The translations under genes were made by a program, and so were the position numbers. Under the pieces are notes generated by a model, which searched no databases, was not told the origin of the DNA, and saw only the letters and a program-made list of their open reading frames with translations. Shown in pieces: positions 12,310-23,689 of a stretch of DNA of 64,000 nucleotides. The stretch's first letter is position 1. Every line of letters starts with the position of its first letter. Origin of the DNA: Zoroaster sp. YZ-2022 (Eukaryota > Echinodermata > Asteroidea > Forcipulatida > Zoroasteridae). The DNA lies in assembly GCA_029582265.1 (NCBI GenBank), contig CM055827.1:3891423-3955422 (forward strand), written 5' to 3'.

Positions 12310-12522
12310 GATTGACAACAAAGCCCCCCCGTAACAGCCCACGGCTAACGTGCAGATTGTGCGGGGCATTTGCGGGCCCGCAAGTCTTCTTCCCCGGCAC
12401 GGTACTTTTCTCGTGGCTCCCCGCACACTCGCGGGTATATTGCAGGGATCCCCGGCACGTACTCGGAAGCCCCTGCGGGTTACCCGCAGGGATTTGGAAT
12501 TACTTCCAGCCGGTACTGTATG
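12310..12522. repeat. GC-rich CCCCGCGGGG-word repeat, copy 2 (inverted)
   Basis: Carries GGGCCCGC, CCCCGGCAC, CCCGCAGGG words and ends GGAATTACTTCCAGCCGGTA, the inverse of the start of the block at 7096. Like that copy it abuts ACATG-rich sequence (TGTACACATG). Confidence 0.6.
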
Positions 12523-12570
12523 TACACATGTGTATGTACATGATATGTACATTATGTATTTGTAACGAAG

Positions 12571-12671
12571 GTTGAGATACGAGTTGTGCGATACGGTTCT
12601 TTTCAGAACCTGTACCTCAGCTTCACGTTAGTTGAGATAAACACATGGTGTTACCGCAAACCGAAACGATA
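12571..12671 (+). repeat. Hairpin-family repeat, solo copy
   Basis: Contains hairpin GGTTCTTTTCAGAACC (12595-12610) followed by CACATGGTGTTACCGCAAAC. It is nearly identical over about 100 bp to 29290-29390. The hairpin differs from the canonical histone stem by one compensated pair (C-G to T-A at the third pair). Confidence 0.75.
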
Positions 12672-12815
12672 TGCGTGCATATGTATACATGTACACATGT
12701 ATGCGTACATGATATGTATTATACATGCGTGCATACGTGTACACATGTGTGCGTACATGATGCGTGCATGTGTACACGTGTGCGTACATGATATGCGTGC
12801 ATATGTAACGTGTAC
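12672..12815. repeat. Short GCGTGCATATGTATACATG satellite
   Basis: Imperfect repeats of CATATGTATACATG, GCGTACATGATATG and GTGTACACGTG, related to the 6.3-7.1 kb minisatellite. Confidence 0.7.
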
Positions 12816-12819
12816 ACTT

Positions 12820-12963
12820 AATAATTGTTGCCTGGCGTGATGGGGTCCATGGCGTTTTGTACACCCGAGGGGGCTGATGGCACCCGAGGCGAAGCCGAGG
12901 GTGCCATCAGCCCCCGAGGGTGTACAAAACCCATGGACCCCCATCACGCCAGGCAACAATTAT
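12820..12963. repeat. Foldback element with about 65-bp arms
   Basis: Nearly perfect palindrome running from AATAATTGTTGCCTGGCGTG to the complementary CACGCCAGGCAACAATTATT. The loop is only about 15 bp around GAGGCGAAGCCGAG. CACCCGAGG and its complement recur inside the arms. An RNA of this region would form a very stable hairpin. Confidence 0.85.
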
Positions 12964-13455
12964 TTTGTTATACCATGGTATTAGATTACGTTACCGAAGA
13001 AATCTTCCAGTAAACTGTCTAAGTCTGTAACTGGAAGTGTCTGGAAGTTGCTGTCATCTCGTCCCGTTCGTTTGCAGTATTCGCGAACTATTCGTACTGC
13101 ATGGTCGGCGAACAAATTCACACACGGCAGACAAGTTGTTTAGCTGGTCCCTACAGTGCATCAAATTGAAATATAGCGTGTTCTGCGGAGTACCAGCAAT
13201 ATAACAACCTCGGTCGCTGTTTTCACTTCTTGCAATCAAAAGTAGCACTTGTGAAAGATATATGGGGATGATACTCCTGGGGACGATCAGGGTGATGTAC
13301 CACTCTTGAGAGGTGAACATCACTTTTTGAGTGACGTCAGAGGTGAACATCACTTTTTGAGTGACGTCACGAGGGTAACATGAAGATTTGTGATTTGTCA
13401 TGTGACAGGCTTTCGACCAATGAAATTACACAATCTAAGACCATGATATAACAAA
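12964..13455. mobile_element. TIR element, TTTGTTATACCATG family
   Basis: Ends are TTTGTTATACCATGGTATTA (12964) and its imperfect complement ending TGATATAACAAA (13455). The interior holds a tandem duplication of about 30 bp (GGTGAACATCACTTTTTGAG) at 13312-13370. A 115-residue minus-strand frame (13054-13401) resembles no family I know and is probably not a gene. It directly abuts the foldback at 12820-12963. Confidence 0.6.
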
Positions 13456-14958
13456 TGTATTTGTATATGTACAGTGAATTATTTTGCTTGTCTCTACATG
13501 TACGTGTATCAAAGTGCTGTACAAAATTGACAATTTGATAATCAAATGTCAGGATTTGCTACATGTACATGTATACTCAACATCAACATTGCATACATGT
13601 TTGTACTGTACATACATGTATACACAAATTCAGTCATTTTGTCAAAAATTTTTGCTTTATTATATGTGCCAAATTTTCGAACGAAATCATTTCCTGCACG
13701 TGATGTACATGTATACATTGTACATATTTGTCCCACCTATATACACATGTGTACACATACATGTTCACACTACATGTACATATGAAGAAATATTAAGGAA
13801 AATAGAATTGATTTGCCATAACACAAGCTGTATGTATGTGTACAGTACATGTTTAATAGCTCATTTTATGCATCTTTACATGTACATGTACCTTTAATGT
13901 TTACGAAAACAATCATGGATGTTCAGTGTACCCCGTATATCATCACCAATATCGCTTCATATTTCCATATAAGTAGTACAGAAAATTACTATTAAAAACA
14001 AGTGATTGAAAATACCCACATAGATGTAACCTATCTTTTGATTTGTGATGTAGGTTTTTGAACGCTGATTACACCTAACACCAAGGGCATCTAGGGCAAT
14101 AGTTGTACATCACACCACAGTAATTGATAGACTGACCACGGGTCAAAAGATCCATGGACTGACCCCCTCGGGTCATTTAATATGGCAGCGAAGAAAAAAA
14201 TAATAATCAACTGTATCGGTGAAATCGGAAACGTGACAAGTTTGGGATTGAAGTTTCATGGTTTGGTTGTTCACAACGAGTCGTGGAGGTGGCAGGGAAT
14301 ATAGCGTGGGAAATGGAGCCAATGTGTTTGTGTCACGACTCGTGACAGACTTCATAGCATGAGTTTATAGTATGGTACACCCAATTTGATATGAGTGCAC
14401 ATGTTACAATTACAATTGTAAGTGAAAAAGTTAGTACATTGTTATGTCTTTCCATGTGTACACAATATTTATGTACATACTTTAACATGTACATAATGTA
14501 CATATACATGTATATGTACAGTACAAAAGGGACAGACTACATACATGTACATGAACAGAGGGTACGACATTCATGTACTCATGTATTTATACGTGTACAC
14601 GTACATGTACCTGTACATCCACATACATGTACATGTACGTCCACATACAAGTACATGTACGTCCACATACAAGTACATGTACGTCCACATACATACATGT
14701 ACATGTACATGTATGTACTGTATACATATGTCCATGGTTTCCCCTCACTTGCATGTAAGTGCATTACGTACGTATACATACGGTCCTATTCGCACCGTGA
14801 AGAGGCTGGTTATTAACTTGCCTTGTTTCGGTGCAAGGGGCTGGTTTCTTCAGTGTGGAGTTGTTGTAACAACTCAATGACTTAGTAGTCCCCACCTTGG
14901 AGTGGCCATTGGCCTTGTGTGGGGCCGATTTGCATAAAACAATTAAAAACATTTTTTT
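13456..14958. other. ACATGT-rich noncoding DNA
   Basis: No gene seen. The stretches 13560-13880 and 14540-14735 are saturated with TACATGTA, GTACATGTACGTCCACATAC and similar words. A 20-24 bp unit (GTACGTCCACATACAAGTAC) is repeated three times at 14630-14695. Confidence 0.6.
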
Positions 14959-15217
14959 TTAACCAGTTCGCGTCGGGAATAAAAAAGTTTTTCTGGGCCC
15001 CTGTGCGGGTTTCTTTTTCCCACACAAACACGTTAATGGAAGCTTCCACAGCGCGTGGCCACGTCTACCGAGCATGTCACTGTTCGCTCGGCTCGTTGCC
15101 ACGTCAACCGAGCATGCATACAAATATTCCCGAGTTTCCTATGGTGTGTTTAGACGCTCTCCAATCAGCGGTGCAAAAAAAAATTGCGTGTACACGGCCT
15201 CCGACGCGAACTGGTTA
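14959..15217. mobile_element. TTAA-flanked MITE, CCAGTTCGCGTC family, copy 2
   Basis: TTAACCAGTTCGCGTCGG at the left and CCGACGCGAACTGGTTAA at the right, both flanked by TTAA. Inverted relative to 3101-3351 and slightly longer because of a duplicated GCTCGGCTCGTTGCC-type segment. Confidence 0.85.
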
Positions 15218-17890
15218 AAAAAACATTAAAAAACATGTACATGTTGTCACATGTACATGTTTTTTAATGTAATTAATGTAATTAATTATGTTAATTAAAA
15301 TGCTAATTGCTGGAACATTTCTGTAATGTTTATTATTATCAAATACAAAAATTAGCTGTTGCAAACTGCTTACCAACCTGTAGTATAAATGCAAAATAAT
15401 TGTTATTGGCCTTACGTTTGGAACCTACATGTAGCCTGTTCTTTCTCAAAGGCAAATACATACACTTACAGGTATTGTGTATTTTGCCTTTGAGAAAGAA
15501 TCTGAGCTAGGTTTGAAATAACAATTAATTTGTATTTAGTATTATCCCATAACAACATTACACTGTACATGTACATGTATACATGCTTAGCATAATTTGT
15601 CATCCATTGTACAATTGTAATATGTACAGTGAACATTTTAATATTATTGTAAGTTTTTGTCAAGTTTAAGTAGAGGTCCTATGAGAGTTAATTGATTTTG
15701 GTTCATGTGTAAGTATATATGACATACGTGTAGTAGTGATACTCTTTGATCTGAAAAGAGGTCAAACGTTGCACTGAATAACAAGGAGTTGACAAATGAC
15801 ATTACACCTGCTACACATGTATCCCTATTGCACTATATTATCATGCAGTTTACCAAAAATAGCTGCAAAATAGTCGAGCTGCCAAGAGGAATTTTCTTGC
15901 TGATGATGAGCAAAAAAAGAAAAGAAACAAATAAGCTAGAGCTCAAGTGTTTGTTCGAACAAACACACGGTGTTCGTGTCAACTTCCGGTTCAATCAAAT
16001 TATCATCGATGATGTCAATATCATATTTTGCAAAGGTGTATCATCTGTTATTATAACAATTTCAATTTTATATTCAAAAGACCTGTATCAATTTTGCGTT
16101 AGAATGTGTTGAATTTGAACTTCCTGTTTGGACCGGAAGTAAAGGTCATATCAGGTGATTTGAAGGTCATATATATATATGTGATGCGATCTGGGAAAAC
16201 CCGTCGGATGTCGGCAAACTTGTTTTGAAGATAATGGCAAAATAGTCCCCCAATTTTTGTTGTTGACAATTTGAGTTTTTTAACTGTTAATATCCAAATG
16301 ATCATTATTGAAAATATTAAATAAAAATTCCATCGTTTTAGATGTAAAAACATATGATGATAGATCATTAAAAAACCGTCTTTGTTTTTCGTTTCCGCCA
16401 TTGTTTTTTAAGGACAGCGGCGGTTATAACTTCCCGAGAGCATAACTCAAGTTATAGACAACCTAGAATCATGAATAAAACAGTTTTGAAAACAGCACAG
16501 TGTCCTCGTTAATTTGATGTACATGTATATAACACAAAAATTACAAATTTCACCATGTGAAGGGTTTTCCCAGATCACATCACATATATGACACATTAAA
16601 ACTTCCTCATGATCATGAAAAAATAACGTTAGTACCTGCTTTGGTTCAATATCTGCTTTGGTTCAATATCTGAGATTGGAAAATAATCCCTTTTTAAAAG
16701 GGTGCACTCTGAACTTTGATGATGTCATCAAACATATTTTTTTTAAAGATAAGATGTCACTAATCACTTAAATATTCACAGAAGTCATATTCAAATTTCC
16801 TATGGTTTTTGAGATAGAAAATTATTATTTTTCTAAACCCGCTGCCAGAGGGTGCTGTGATAGGTGATGACGTCATCAGTCACATTTTTGAAAAGGTCAC
16901 ATGTCAATAGTAATTTCGTCCACGGAAGGCACGCCAAAAGACCATATCATGTTGGCTGCAGACCCTAAAAAAGTGCTTCAGAATATTTTTTTCACTTAAA
17001 CTTCCGGTTTTGACCGGAAGGAGAGGTCAGATTGGATCATGTCTGTGTACGAAATGTCACGTAATTCAAGATCTGTAAGATGATGCAAAGATTGTGTAAA
17101 TATCTTTTGTGGTTCATGAGATATGATTTTTTGAAATATTAAAATTGGATTTTAGTGTATTTCGATATCTGATGACGTCACCATGACATCACAACTTTAC
17201 CTGAAACTATATGTCATAAATTTAATGACAACTACATGTTATGGTCTAAATGTGTCAAGTTTGAAGGCTCTGTGAACTTTTGAACTATGGTTTTTTTGTT
17301 CGATAAGTCTCATTGAGAAGGGAAAAAAAAAAAAAAAAATTCAAGAGGTGTTCGCGCTGTCACACGAACACCTAAAAAAGGGGGGAAAATGGCACAATGT
17401 CCCAGCATGCTACAGACTCCAATCATGTGATTAATTATTCTCAGTGGGGTTAGTCTGGTCTGTACCTTGGGATTATGAATCATGCAAGAGTCTGTATGTG
17501 TACAGCATGGGGTCTAAAATATGCCTATTTCTGGTACATGTACATGTACATGTACTTCAGCTATACCGTACGATGATGTGAAATATGGGAAAAGGGGTCA
17601 GTCTACTGATTCCATTGGCAACTCAAAATCTGGTTCAAAGGAGCCAGTTTGTCTTGTGGAATACAATAGAACAACTTTGTGTTGGAAACTACAACAAAAT
17701 TCAAGTTCATCTGTTGGCAACCATTTTTATGTGTCATGTATGTATACACATACATGTACATGTAGGTGGCTCATCACAGCTGTATTCTCTCTACATCTAC
17801 ATTGTACCACTTTGTAGCCATATTGAAATTCACACATTGCCTGCCACTTTTTTGCATCCACATTCAAATTTACCAATTGGCTGTCATTTT
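15218..17890. other. Unassigned noncoding block with paired GTGTTCG motifs
   Basis: No gene recognised. CTCAAGTGTTTGTTCGAAC and CGGTGTTCGTGTCAACTTCC near 15940-15990, and AGGTGTTCG...CGAACACCT at 17346-17373, may mark the two ends of a 1.4 kb repeat. Between them AACTTCCGGTT/GACCGGAAG and GGTCATAT words recur. (AT)n at 16172-16180. Class undetermined. Confidence 0.4.
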
Positions 17891-17895
17891 ACTTT

Positions 17896-18215
17896 AGTCC
17901 CCCCCCCCCCCCCCAAAAAAAGTCTCAGGTTTCTGGTCATACATGTAGGTCGACTTCAAAATCGGTGCAGTGACGCGCTTTTTATTTGGCCAAGCAGTGA
18001 AAGACGTGATACATGTACATACTCGGGTATTGGAATCAGACCAGATTTCCTATACACAAAGTATGGTTGCTAATAGAGGCCTTACAAATTGGGCAAACGT
18101 TCATACCCCTCTGACTATGTGAAAAAGTCGTTTAAAGCACAGCACGGCAGAATTCCAATTGATCCAGCAATTTTGGCTGCAATTGGACAACTTTTCATAC
18201 ATGTAGCAAGGCCTC
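17896..18215 (+). repeat. Dispersed repeat, GTCTCCGGTTTCTGG family, copy 1
   Basis: Conserved blocks in order: AAAAAAGTCTCAGGTTTCTGG, GACTTCAAAATCGGTGCA, CAAAGTATGGTTGC, GGCAAACGTTCATACCCC, TGTGAAAAAGTCGTTTAAAG, TTTGGCTGCAATTGGACA. Full copies also at 23690-24035 and 57355-57690 (plus) and 53830-54215 (minus). No terminal repeats seen; class unknown. Confidence 0.75.
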
Positions 18216-18595
18216 TTTGCTTGCTCCTTGCCCACCATGTTGCGTCCTCCACAAATTGTACACTAAAGATGAGAGTGTCTTAAAAAAAGGGCTCAGAGGC
18301 ATTATTTATCATGATAATGGAATGTGGACTGTGTAATGAATTGACCTTCACTATAGCTTGACAATGCTAGATCCATTAGCTATTCAAATGATGTGAATAC
18401 AAAGTAGGGAACTTAACATTGCCCGTGGGTGTGGGGTTAGCTCATGGACGAAGGAAAATAGCTAATCGACAAAGGAAAATTGCTAATCATGGTGTATGCA
18501 TTTTACAAATTGTGCGTCATTCAAGGTTGAGGAATTAAACATTAGAAACATTACATACACATGTACAATGTAGGTCCCGTGTGTTGTGTAATGCA

Positions 18596-18676
18596 CGTAA
18601 AAGAATGCGCCTTGAGCACCACTTAGTTGGTGGATACGTGCGCTATATAAGTCCACACATTATTATTATTATTATG
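18596..18676 (+). repeat. L2/SINE 3' tail
   Basis: GCGCCTTGAGCACCACTTAG, TGGATACGTGCGCTATATAA and (ATT)n. This is the shared 3' end of the window's SINEs and L2-like elements, here as a short 5'-truncated piece. Confidence 0.75.
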
Positions 18677-19925
18677 TCAGTATGTAAAAAAAAAAAAATT
18701 AAAAATAATTTTTTGCTCAATGTTTAGCCCTTGTATACATGCAGTCTCCAAAATGCTACAAAAAGTACATGGATACCCCAAAATGCCCCTGGGTATGGGA
18801 CAAAAACAAAGTGTTCTGACCTTCACACAGTATGTGTATACCCCAAGTTACTGCACTGGTTTATTTCAAGTTAGCCTTGCAATGAAACAAAGCAGGTGGC
18901 TGCTTCAGTTTACCTCATCTCTCTGAAGAGCCTTGGGCTAATGCCATTAATCTTTAGATAAGAAAGTGTGTACTGCAATATGTCCCAGTTGAGACATTTT
19001 GAAGTATGGGTCCACTTTGTGAAGAACTACACTGATAATACATAGGAGGGTTAGTGTGTACAATTATCATTTGCATTGAAAAATTATTTTAAAATTTCAC
19101 TTTCAATGATTTGATACAAAATGCACAAATATTTCTGCCTAAACGTTTGCCAGGAAAATCTTTCCAACAAAATCGTTCCCTGGAATATGTGCATCTTTAA
19201 TCTTTTTGGACATGTTGTGCTTAAAGGAGAATCCATGTACTCGGCATCAATTTTATCCATCATCCCTGCGGCATGTGTCCTCGCCAAAGACCTGCGTAGT
19301 CCAGAACCCATCAATAACAAATGAGGCGGGACAAACCAAATATCCCCTCATGACATCACAGGAATCACCTTCTCGTCATGTAGCTTTCTGCGGGCTGAGA
19401 TGATCAACTTAAATAAGGAACTGTGATGTGTCCCCCCCCCCTACATAGCCTACAGTGGATGCATTTGTGGGGTGATGGACAAAGGTGTCAAAAAATGAAA
19501 ATGGGAGAATTCAATTAAGGACCATAACAAGAAATTAGATTGAATGTCAGAGGTACAGCATTAGTATTTGGAAACGCACATACATGACTGTATACAGGCA
19601 TGATATTCTTCCTACTTTTGTAGGAAATCCTACCATGAAGCCGGGTTCCGACTTAACTTCAGACCATGGAAACTTTCCTTGTGTATCATTTTATTGTAAA
19701 TACCAAGATAAAAAAAAACAGTTTCCTTGCTATACATGTCTATAGAGGTAAACCGCTATAGGTATGCCTAATGATAATGGCAAACATTTTTCCTACCTTT
19801 TCATTTTCTCACAATATCATCCCCGAGGTATACCGTTTGCTCATTCCAACCATCTGCAAGGTACCTGTACATGGGTGTACATATGTACATTTGTACATCA
19901 CATATATGTAATCAAAACACAGTAA
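18677..19925. other. No gene recognised
   Basis: Short frames only; no exon with both splice borders and no matched repeat. A C run lies at about 19433. Confidence 0.45.
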
Positions 19926-20100
19926 GAATTTCCAAATCGTGAATCAGTAGGTACTCGTGAATGTGTTATTACTCGTGAGTACTTTTGCGGTAATCGCAGC
20001 GGGACAATTACTCGAGTAGTTAAAATGCACAAGTACGAGTACGATTAGTAATTACTACTCGTGAGTAGTACTATACTATCGCACTACTCGCCCAGCACTA
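19926..20100. mobile_element. hAT-like element, ACTCG-word family, right end
   Basis: Dense in ACTCGTGAGTA and CGAGTA in both orientations and ends CGCCCAGCACTA, the inverse of the TAGTGCTGGGCG start at 3377. Left terminus not clearly found. Confidence 0.55.
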
Positions 20101-20426
20101 ATTGTAACTGAGAAGTCTAACAGAGTAACATATCAACATTGTAATTGAGAAGTCGCACCAAGAAAGTAGGGCATAACATATTTTTTTGCTAGAATTACTC
20201 CCAAGATATGTTTTTCCATTCCCATGCGGAATTTAACTTTCCTACAATGACTTATAAATGGCAGAAAAACGACCAAACTTTCACACTCAGTTTTCTTGAA
20301 ACACAATTTTGCACATTAATTTCTTACGACCTTTTGGCGGTCACACTTGCGGTACGTCGTCCTTCCGGGCACACGACGATATGTACGTGTACATTGATCA
20401 CATTATGTGAGAAGAAATTATGGTCT

Positions 20427-20692
20427 TTAAAACCCCCTAGGTATTCTGGCTAGGAACCTTCCTGAATCCTCCAAAATCCATCAGTGCACTTTTGGAAAAA
20501 TGCCCTTATCTTCAAAATGCACCATGCACTTTCGTTGATCTTTCATATTCAGCACTTATGGCCTGTACTTCTTGCCATATAGTAATTTTGTCCCATTTGA
20601 AGAGGTGAAAGTACCAGTTTCCAACAGTGCTGAATATTCCCCAAAAAGTGCCCCTTGGAGGATTTTGCAGGATTTGGGGTGGTTAGGGTTAA
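20427..20692 (+). mobile_element. TTAA-flanked MITE, CCTAGGTATTCTGGC family, clean copy
   Basis: Begins TTAAAACCCCCTAGGTATTC and ends GGGTGGTTAGGGTTAA. The interior repeats AATCCTCCAAAATCC and GGAGGATTTTGCAGGATT. Related copies: 43042-43305 (minus), 46140-46507, and parts of 26.4-28.7 kb. The GGTTAGGG end resembles a telomere repeat only by chance. Confidence 0.8.
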
Positions 20693-21163
20693 ATATACAA
20701 TCAATACATGTACATTACATGTGCATGTGTATACCTCAATGCTTTGCACTGGTACAAAAACTGTGAAGTTACATGTCAGAAGGTCTGCATTATGTCCATT
20801 GTCAGTATTTTCAATTCAGAGACTTCTATTTTTATGTAAACATGTTCTGAAACATGTTCTTTCACAGCCTGTCAGTAAGGTTAGCCCCATGAGAGTGTCA
20901 TTTTGTCAACAGGGTCAGAGGTCAGGACATTTTGGTCTGCATGTGGTTCCCCTTACAATATTCCCTTGGAAACTCAATAACGTGAGCAGACAGCAGCCTT
21001 GATGAATATAACCCAAGGGCGTGAAATACCAAAGAATCTCTGATCCTCTTCTGTGATACCCGGTAGATGTTTTAAAAGTAACTGTCCTGGATCCTACTGC
21101 ATAGTGCATGTTAAAACCAGTATAAACTTTGGTAACATTTCTGTAAATGCATCCACATCTTAT
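20693..21163. other. No gene recognised
   Basis: Nothing supported beyond short chance frames. Confidence 0.4.
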
Positions 21164-21433
21164 ATGTGACCCGCCCTGGCAAAACCCGAAACATGGACCC
21201 AACTTTTCGCAGTGACCTCCCAAATTTATCATGAATATTAACAATTTTCCCAACAGCGTTTCAGGATTTTTCCTTTTCCATCAAAATCTAGAGAAAATGC
21301 TCTAGGCCCTACATGTATATGGTGACATGAAAATCTCAAACTGGTCCCTGGGGTCAGTTTTTGACCTTCTCATGGCCGTTACACATTATGGTAAATGCCG
21401 AGAAGTTTTCAGGTTTTGGCAGAGCGGGTCACA
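21164..21433. mobile_element. MITE with TGTGACCCGC ends, copy 1
   Basis: Left end ATGTGACCCGCCCTGGCAAA and right end TTTTGGCAGAGCGGGTCACA are inverted. Opposite-orientation copy at 36518-36770. At 21310-21317 TACATGTA replaces the single TA of the other copy (CTCTATATGGTG). Confidence 0.75.
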
Positions 21434-21921
21434 TTATAAAGTTTCAGCTTATAATGTGGTTAACATGGAAAATAGTGAAAATGCATCCAGTGTGGAAATT
21501 AGTTCACAATTATTTTTCTAAAATGATAGCAACTGAGACAGAAATACTTAAACTACATGTAGGATGTTTGATACCATGATCAACTTTATACCAAGTAATA
21601 TGTAAAACTTTGTTTATTTGAGTAACATGTCAAATTAAAAAGAGGAGTGTTAAATATGGTTACAGTGGCTGATTTTTTTTTGCTTGTATAGCATATACAT
21701 GCTTCAGATTATTCAAAATTTGATAATCAAAATTCTAGATTTCATACTCATAATTAGCGTTACTAAGTCATTCTCTGGTTGTACTACACATGTGTAAAGT
21801 CATACTGATTGTAATGTTATGTCGTTACAAACTTGTGTACATGTCTGCAATCTCAGTAACTTGCACTGCCCATGAAGGAAAGATCCTTCCTCCAAGCACC
21901 GCCCTACTGTCAGGCATGCAC
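21434..21921. other. No gene recognised
   Basis: AT-rich; no supported feature. Confidence 0.4.
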
Positions 21922-22122
21922 CAGGGGCCAATTTCATCGAGCTGCTATAAGCAGAGAATTTTGCTAAGCAAATATTTTTGCTAGGCGATATAAAACAGAC
22001 TACCAGCCAAAATGCAAACATTTTGTATGAAAGTTTGGCTGGTAGCCAAATAAATTTTCTAAGCAAATGGTTCTGGTAAGTAATATTTTTTTCTGCTTAG
22101 TAGCTCTGTGAAATTGGCCCCA
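21922..22122. mobile_element. MITE with CAGGGGCCAATTTCA ends, copy 1
   Basis: Ends CAGGGGCCAATTTCATCGAG and CTCTGTGAAATTGGCCCCAG are inverted. The interior is itself nearly palindromic around CCAGCCAAAATGC...TTTGGCTGG, with TTTTGCTAAGCAAAT words. Partial copy at 39206-39363. Confidence 0.75.
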
Positions 22123-22261
22123 GATGTGTACTGACATCAAAAGGTGTCATAATGTCATAATGTTTAGCTTGAAAGGACATTGTGATTTTGTAGATGTGTG
22201 TTCAGTGTGTGGCTTGATGGTTGCTGTCACAGAAATGACTGAACATTATGAATATGTGTAA

Positions 22262-22475
22262 GACTAATTTTGGTGACACCATGTGAAATTCTCTATTGAG
22301 TAGTACATGTCATTAGTTCTAAAAAGAACTGGAGGTTACAACTCGACGTTTCAACTTCTCGTGACGACGATCAGAGCATACTGATCGAAATGTCGAGTTG
22401 TAACCTCCAGTTCTTTTCAGAACTAATTACTACTCAATAGAGAATTTCACATGGTGTCACCGCAATTAGTCTTAC
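22262..22475. repeat. Palindromic hairpin-family element, copy a
   Basis: Two inverted copies of the hairpin-family unit meet at a central CGATCAG-AGCATA-CTGATCG foldback. Left hairpin AGTTCTAAAAAGAACT (22315-22330) and right hairpin AGTTCTTTTCAGAACT (22409-22424). Outer ends GGTGACACCATGTG and CACATGGTGTCACC. Followed by CACCATGCAAAGC as in other copies. Confidence 0.85.
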
Positions 22476-22479
22476 TTAA

Positions 22480-23033
22480 TCCTCTTCACCATGCAAAGCT
22501 ACAAGTTTTATCTATTATGAATATGAAGAAATAGTTAAATATTATTTTATTTCTCTCGGCATTCGAATGAGTCGTATTTATGAATCATCCTTCTTGGCAC
22601 TGGTTCTGTGAATTCCACAAGATAGAAACGTGATGCCACAATATTAAAGGCAGTACAAACATGCAGGCATTGAGTTTCATTTACCAGTACTGTTAGTGAC
22701 AAGGACAGCGAGGTTAAGCTTAAAGGGCATCTTCATTACATCTTGATCCTCGTTGAAATACAAGAGATTGGAAATACAGTTTCACAATTCAATTTCTTCT
22801 CAGAAAGGTGAATAGCACAGAACTGAAACTCAGGTGTATCCACACTCGACCTACATGTACAGTGTACATGTTATTCAACTAAATTTGTGTAAATGTATGT
22901 AAAGGGATGATTTTTCCATAAAGTGAATGTTAATGGTGATGATCAAACATCCCTTGAAATATTTTTATATCATGAGGCACTACTATTTTTAAGAACAGTC
23001 AAATAATCACCTTTAAAATATTTCCCCAATTAA
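22480..23033. other. No gene recognised
   Basis: Nothing supported beyond the CACCATGCAAAGC extension of the preceding element (to about 22505). Confidence 0.4.
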
Positions 23034-23085
23034 AACCCTACTACACATGGAGGCCACTCTGATCCTGTAAGTTTAAGGCTGACCA
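23034..23085 (-). mobile_element. Fragment of the TTAA MITE with AGTGGCCTCC words
   Basis: AAAACCCTACTACACATGGAGGCCACTCTGATCC matches, inverted, the right end of the elements at 28889-29285 and 32720-33141. Confidence 0.6.
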
Positions 23086-23089
23086 ATAT

Positions 23090-23436
23090 TAGGGCTGTGC
23101 GTTTTCGGTTATTTCGGGAATCGGATACCCGAAATTTGAAATCTTCGGATACCCGGGTACTCGTAAACACTTCTGTAAAAACACAAAAACTCCCGAATGT
23201 ATAAAATAACCAATGTGAATACAAGTTTCAAACAAGGCAGTTGGCAAATGTTACTTCTGAAGCCTTCATCCAAGTTTTCTTCATTTTGTTAGCAAAAAAT
23301 CAGTGACTTATTATTTTGTGTGGCTTAAAATGTTCAGTCGGAATTTAAAAAAATCGTTAACGGGTAATTGGAATCGAAAAATGGAACCGGGTAATGACAT
23401 TTTCAGTCGGGTATCCGGATACCCGGCACAGCCTTA
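23090..23436. mobile_element. hAT-like element, CGGATACCCGG family, copy 1
   Basis: Ends TAGGGCTGTGCG and CGGCACAGCCTTA. CGGATACCCGG words cluster at both ends, consistent with subterminal transposase-binding repeats. Flanks ACCAATAT and GCCAATAC match at 6 of 8 positions, a decayed 8-bp target duplication. No coding capacity. Confidence 0.8.
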
Positions 23437-23689
23437 GCCAATACACAACATCACATATTATAAGTAAAACGGATATATTGCTTCTGTCCACATCCTATTA
23501 GTTTTAATCAACGGATACATGTGCAGGTCCAGCTCAGGAAACGCCTAAACCAATAATGACTTCCTCTTTTCCTCTTCGGAAGTACTCTGTAAGTAGAACT
23601 GTGTTTGTCTCTTCTGAGTGAAAAGGAGTGAGCTTTCTTTGTCTAGCCATTTCAGGATGAAATACTTCGCAAAATATTGCTGCTTCATT

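Noticed and set aside
13054..13401. 115-residue frame as a gene
   Set aside because: Lies inside a TIR element, includes a translated 30-bp tandem duplication, and matches no family I know.
15938..17373. Helitron (3' hairpin AGGTGTTCG/CGAACACCT followed by CTAA)
   Set aside because: The hairpin directly touches the CTAA instead of lying about 10 bp upstream, and no clear TC start or AT target was identified.
20680..20692. Telomere-like TTAGGG at MITE ends (also 43297, 46500, 25368)
   Set aside because: Always a single TTAGGG placed at the inverted end of a TTAA element, never a tandem array.
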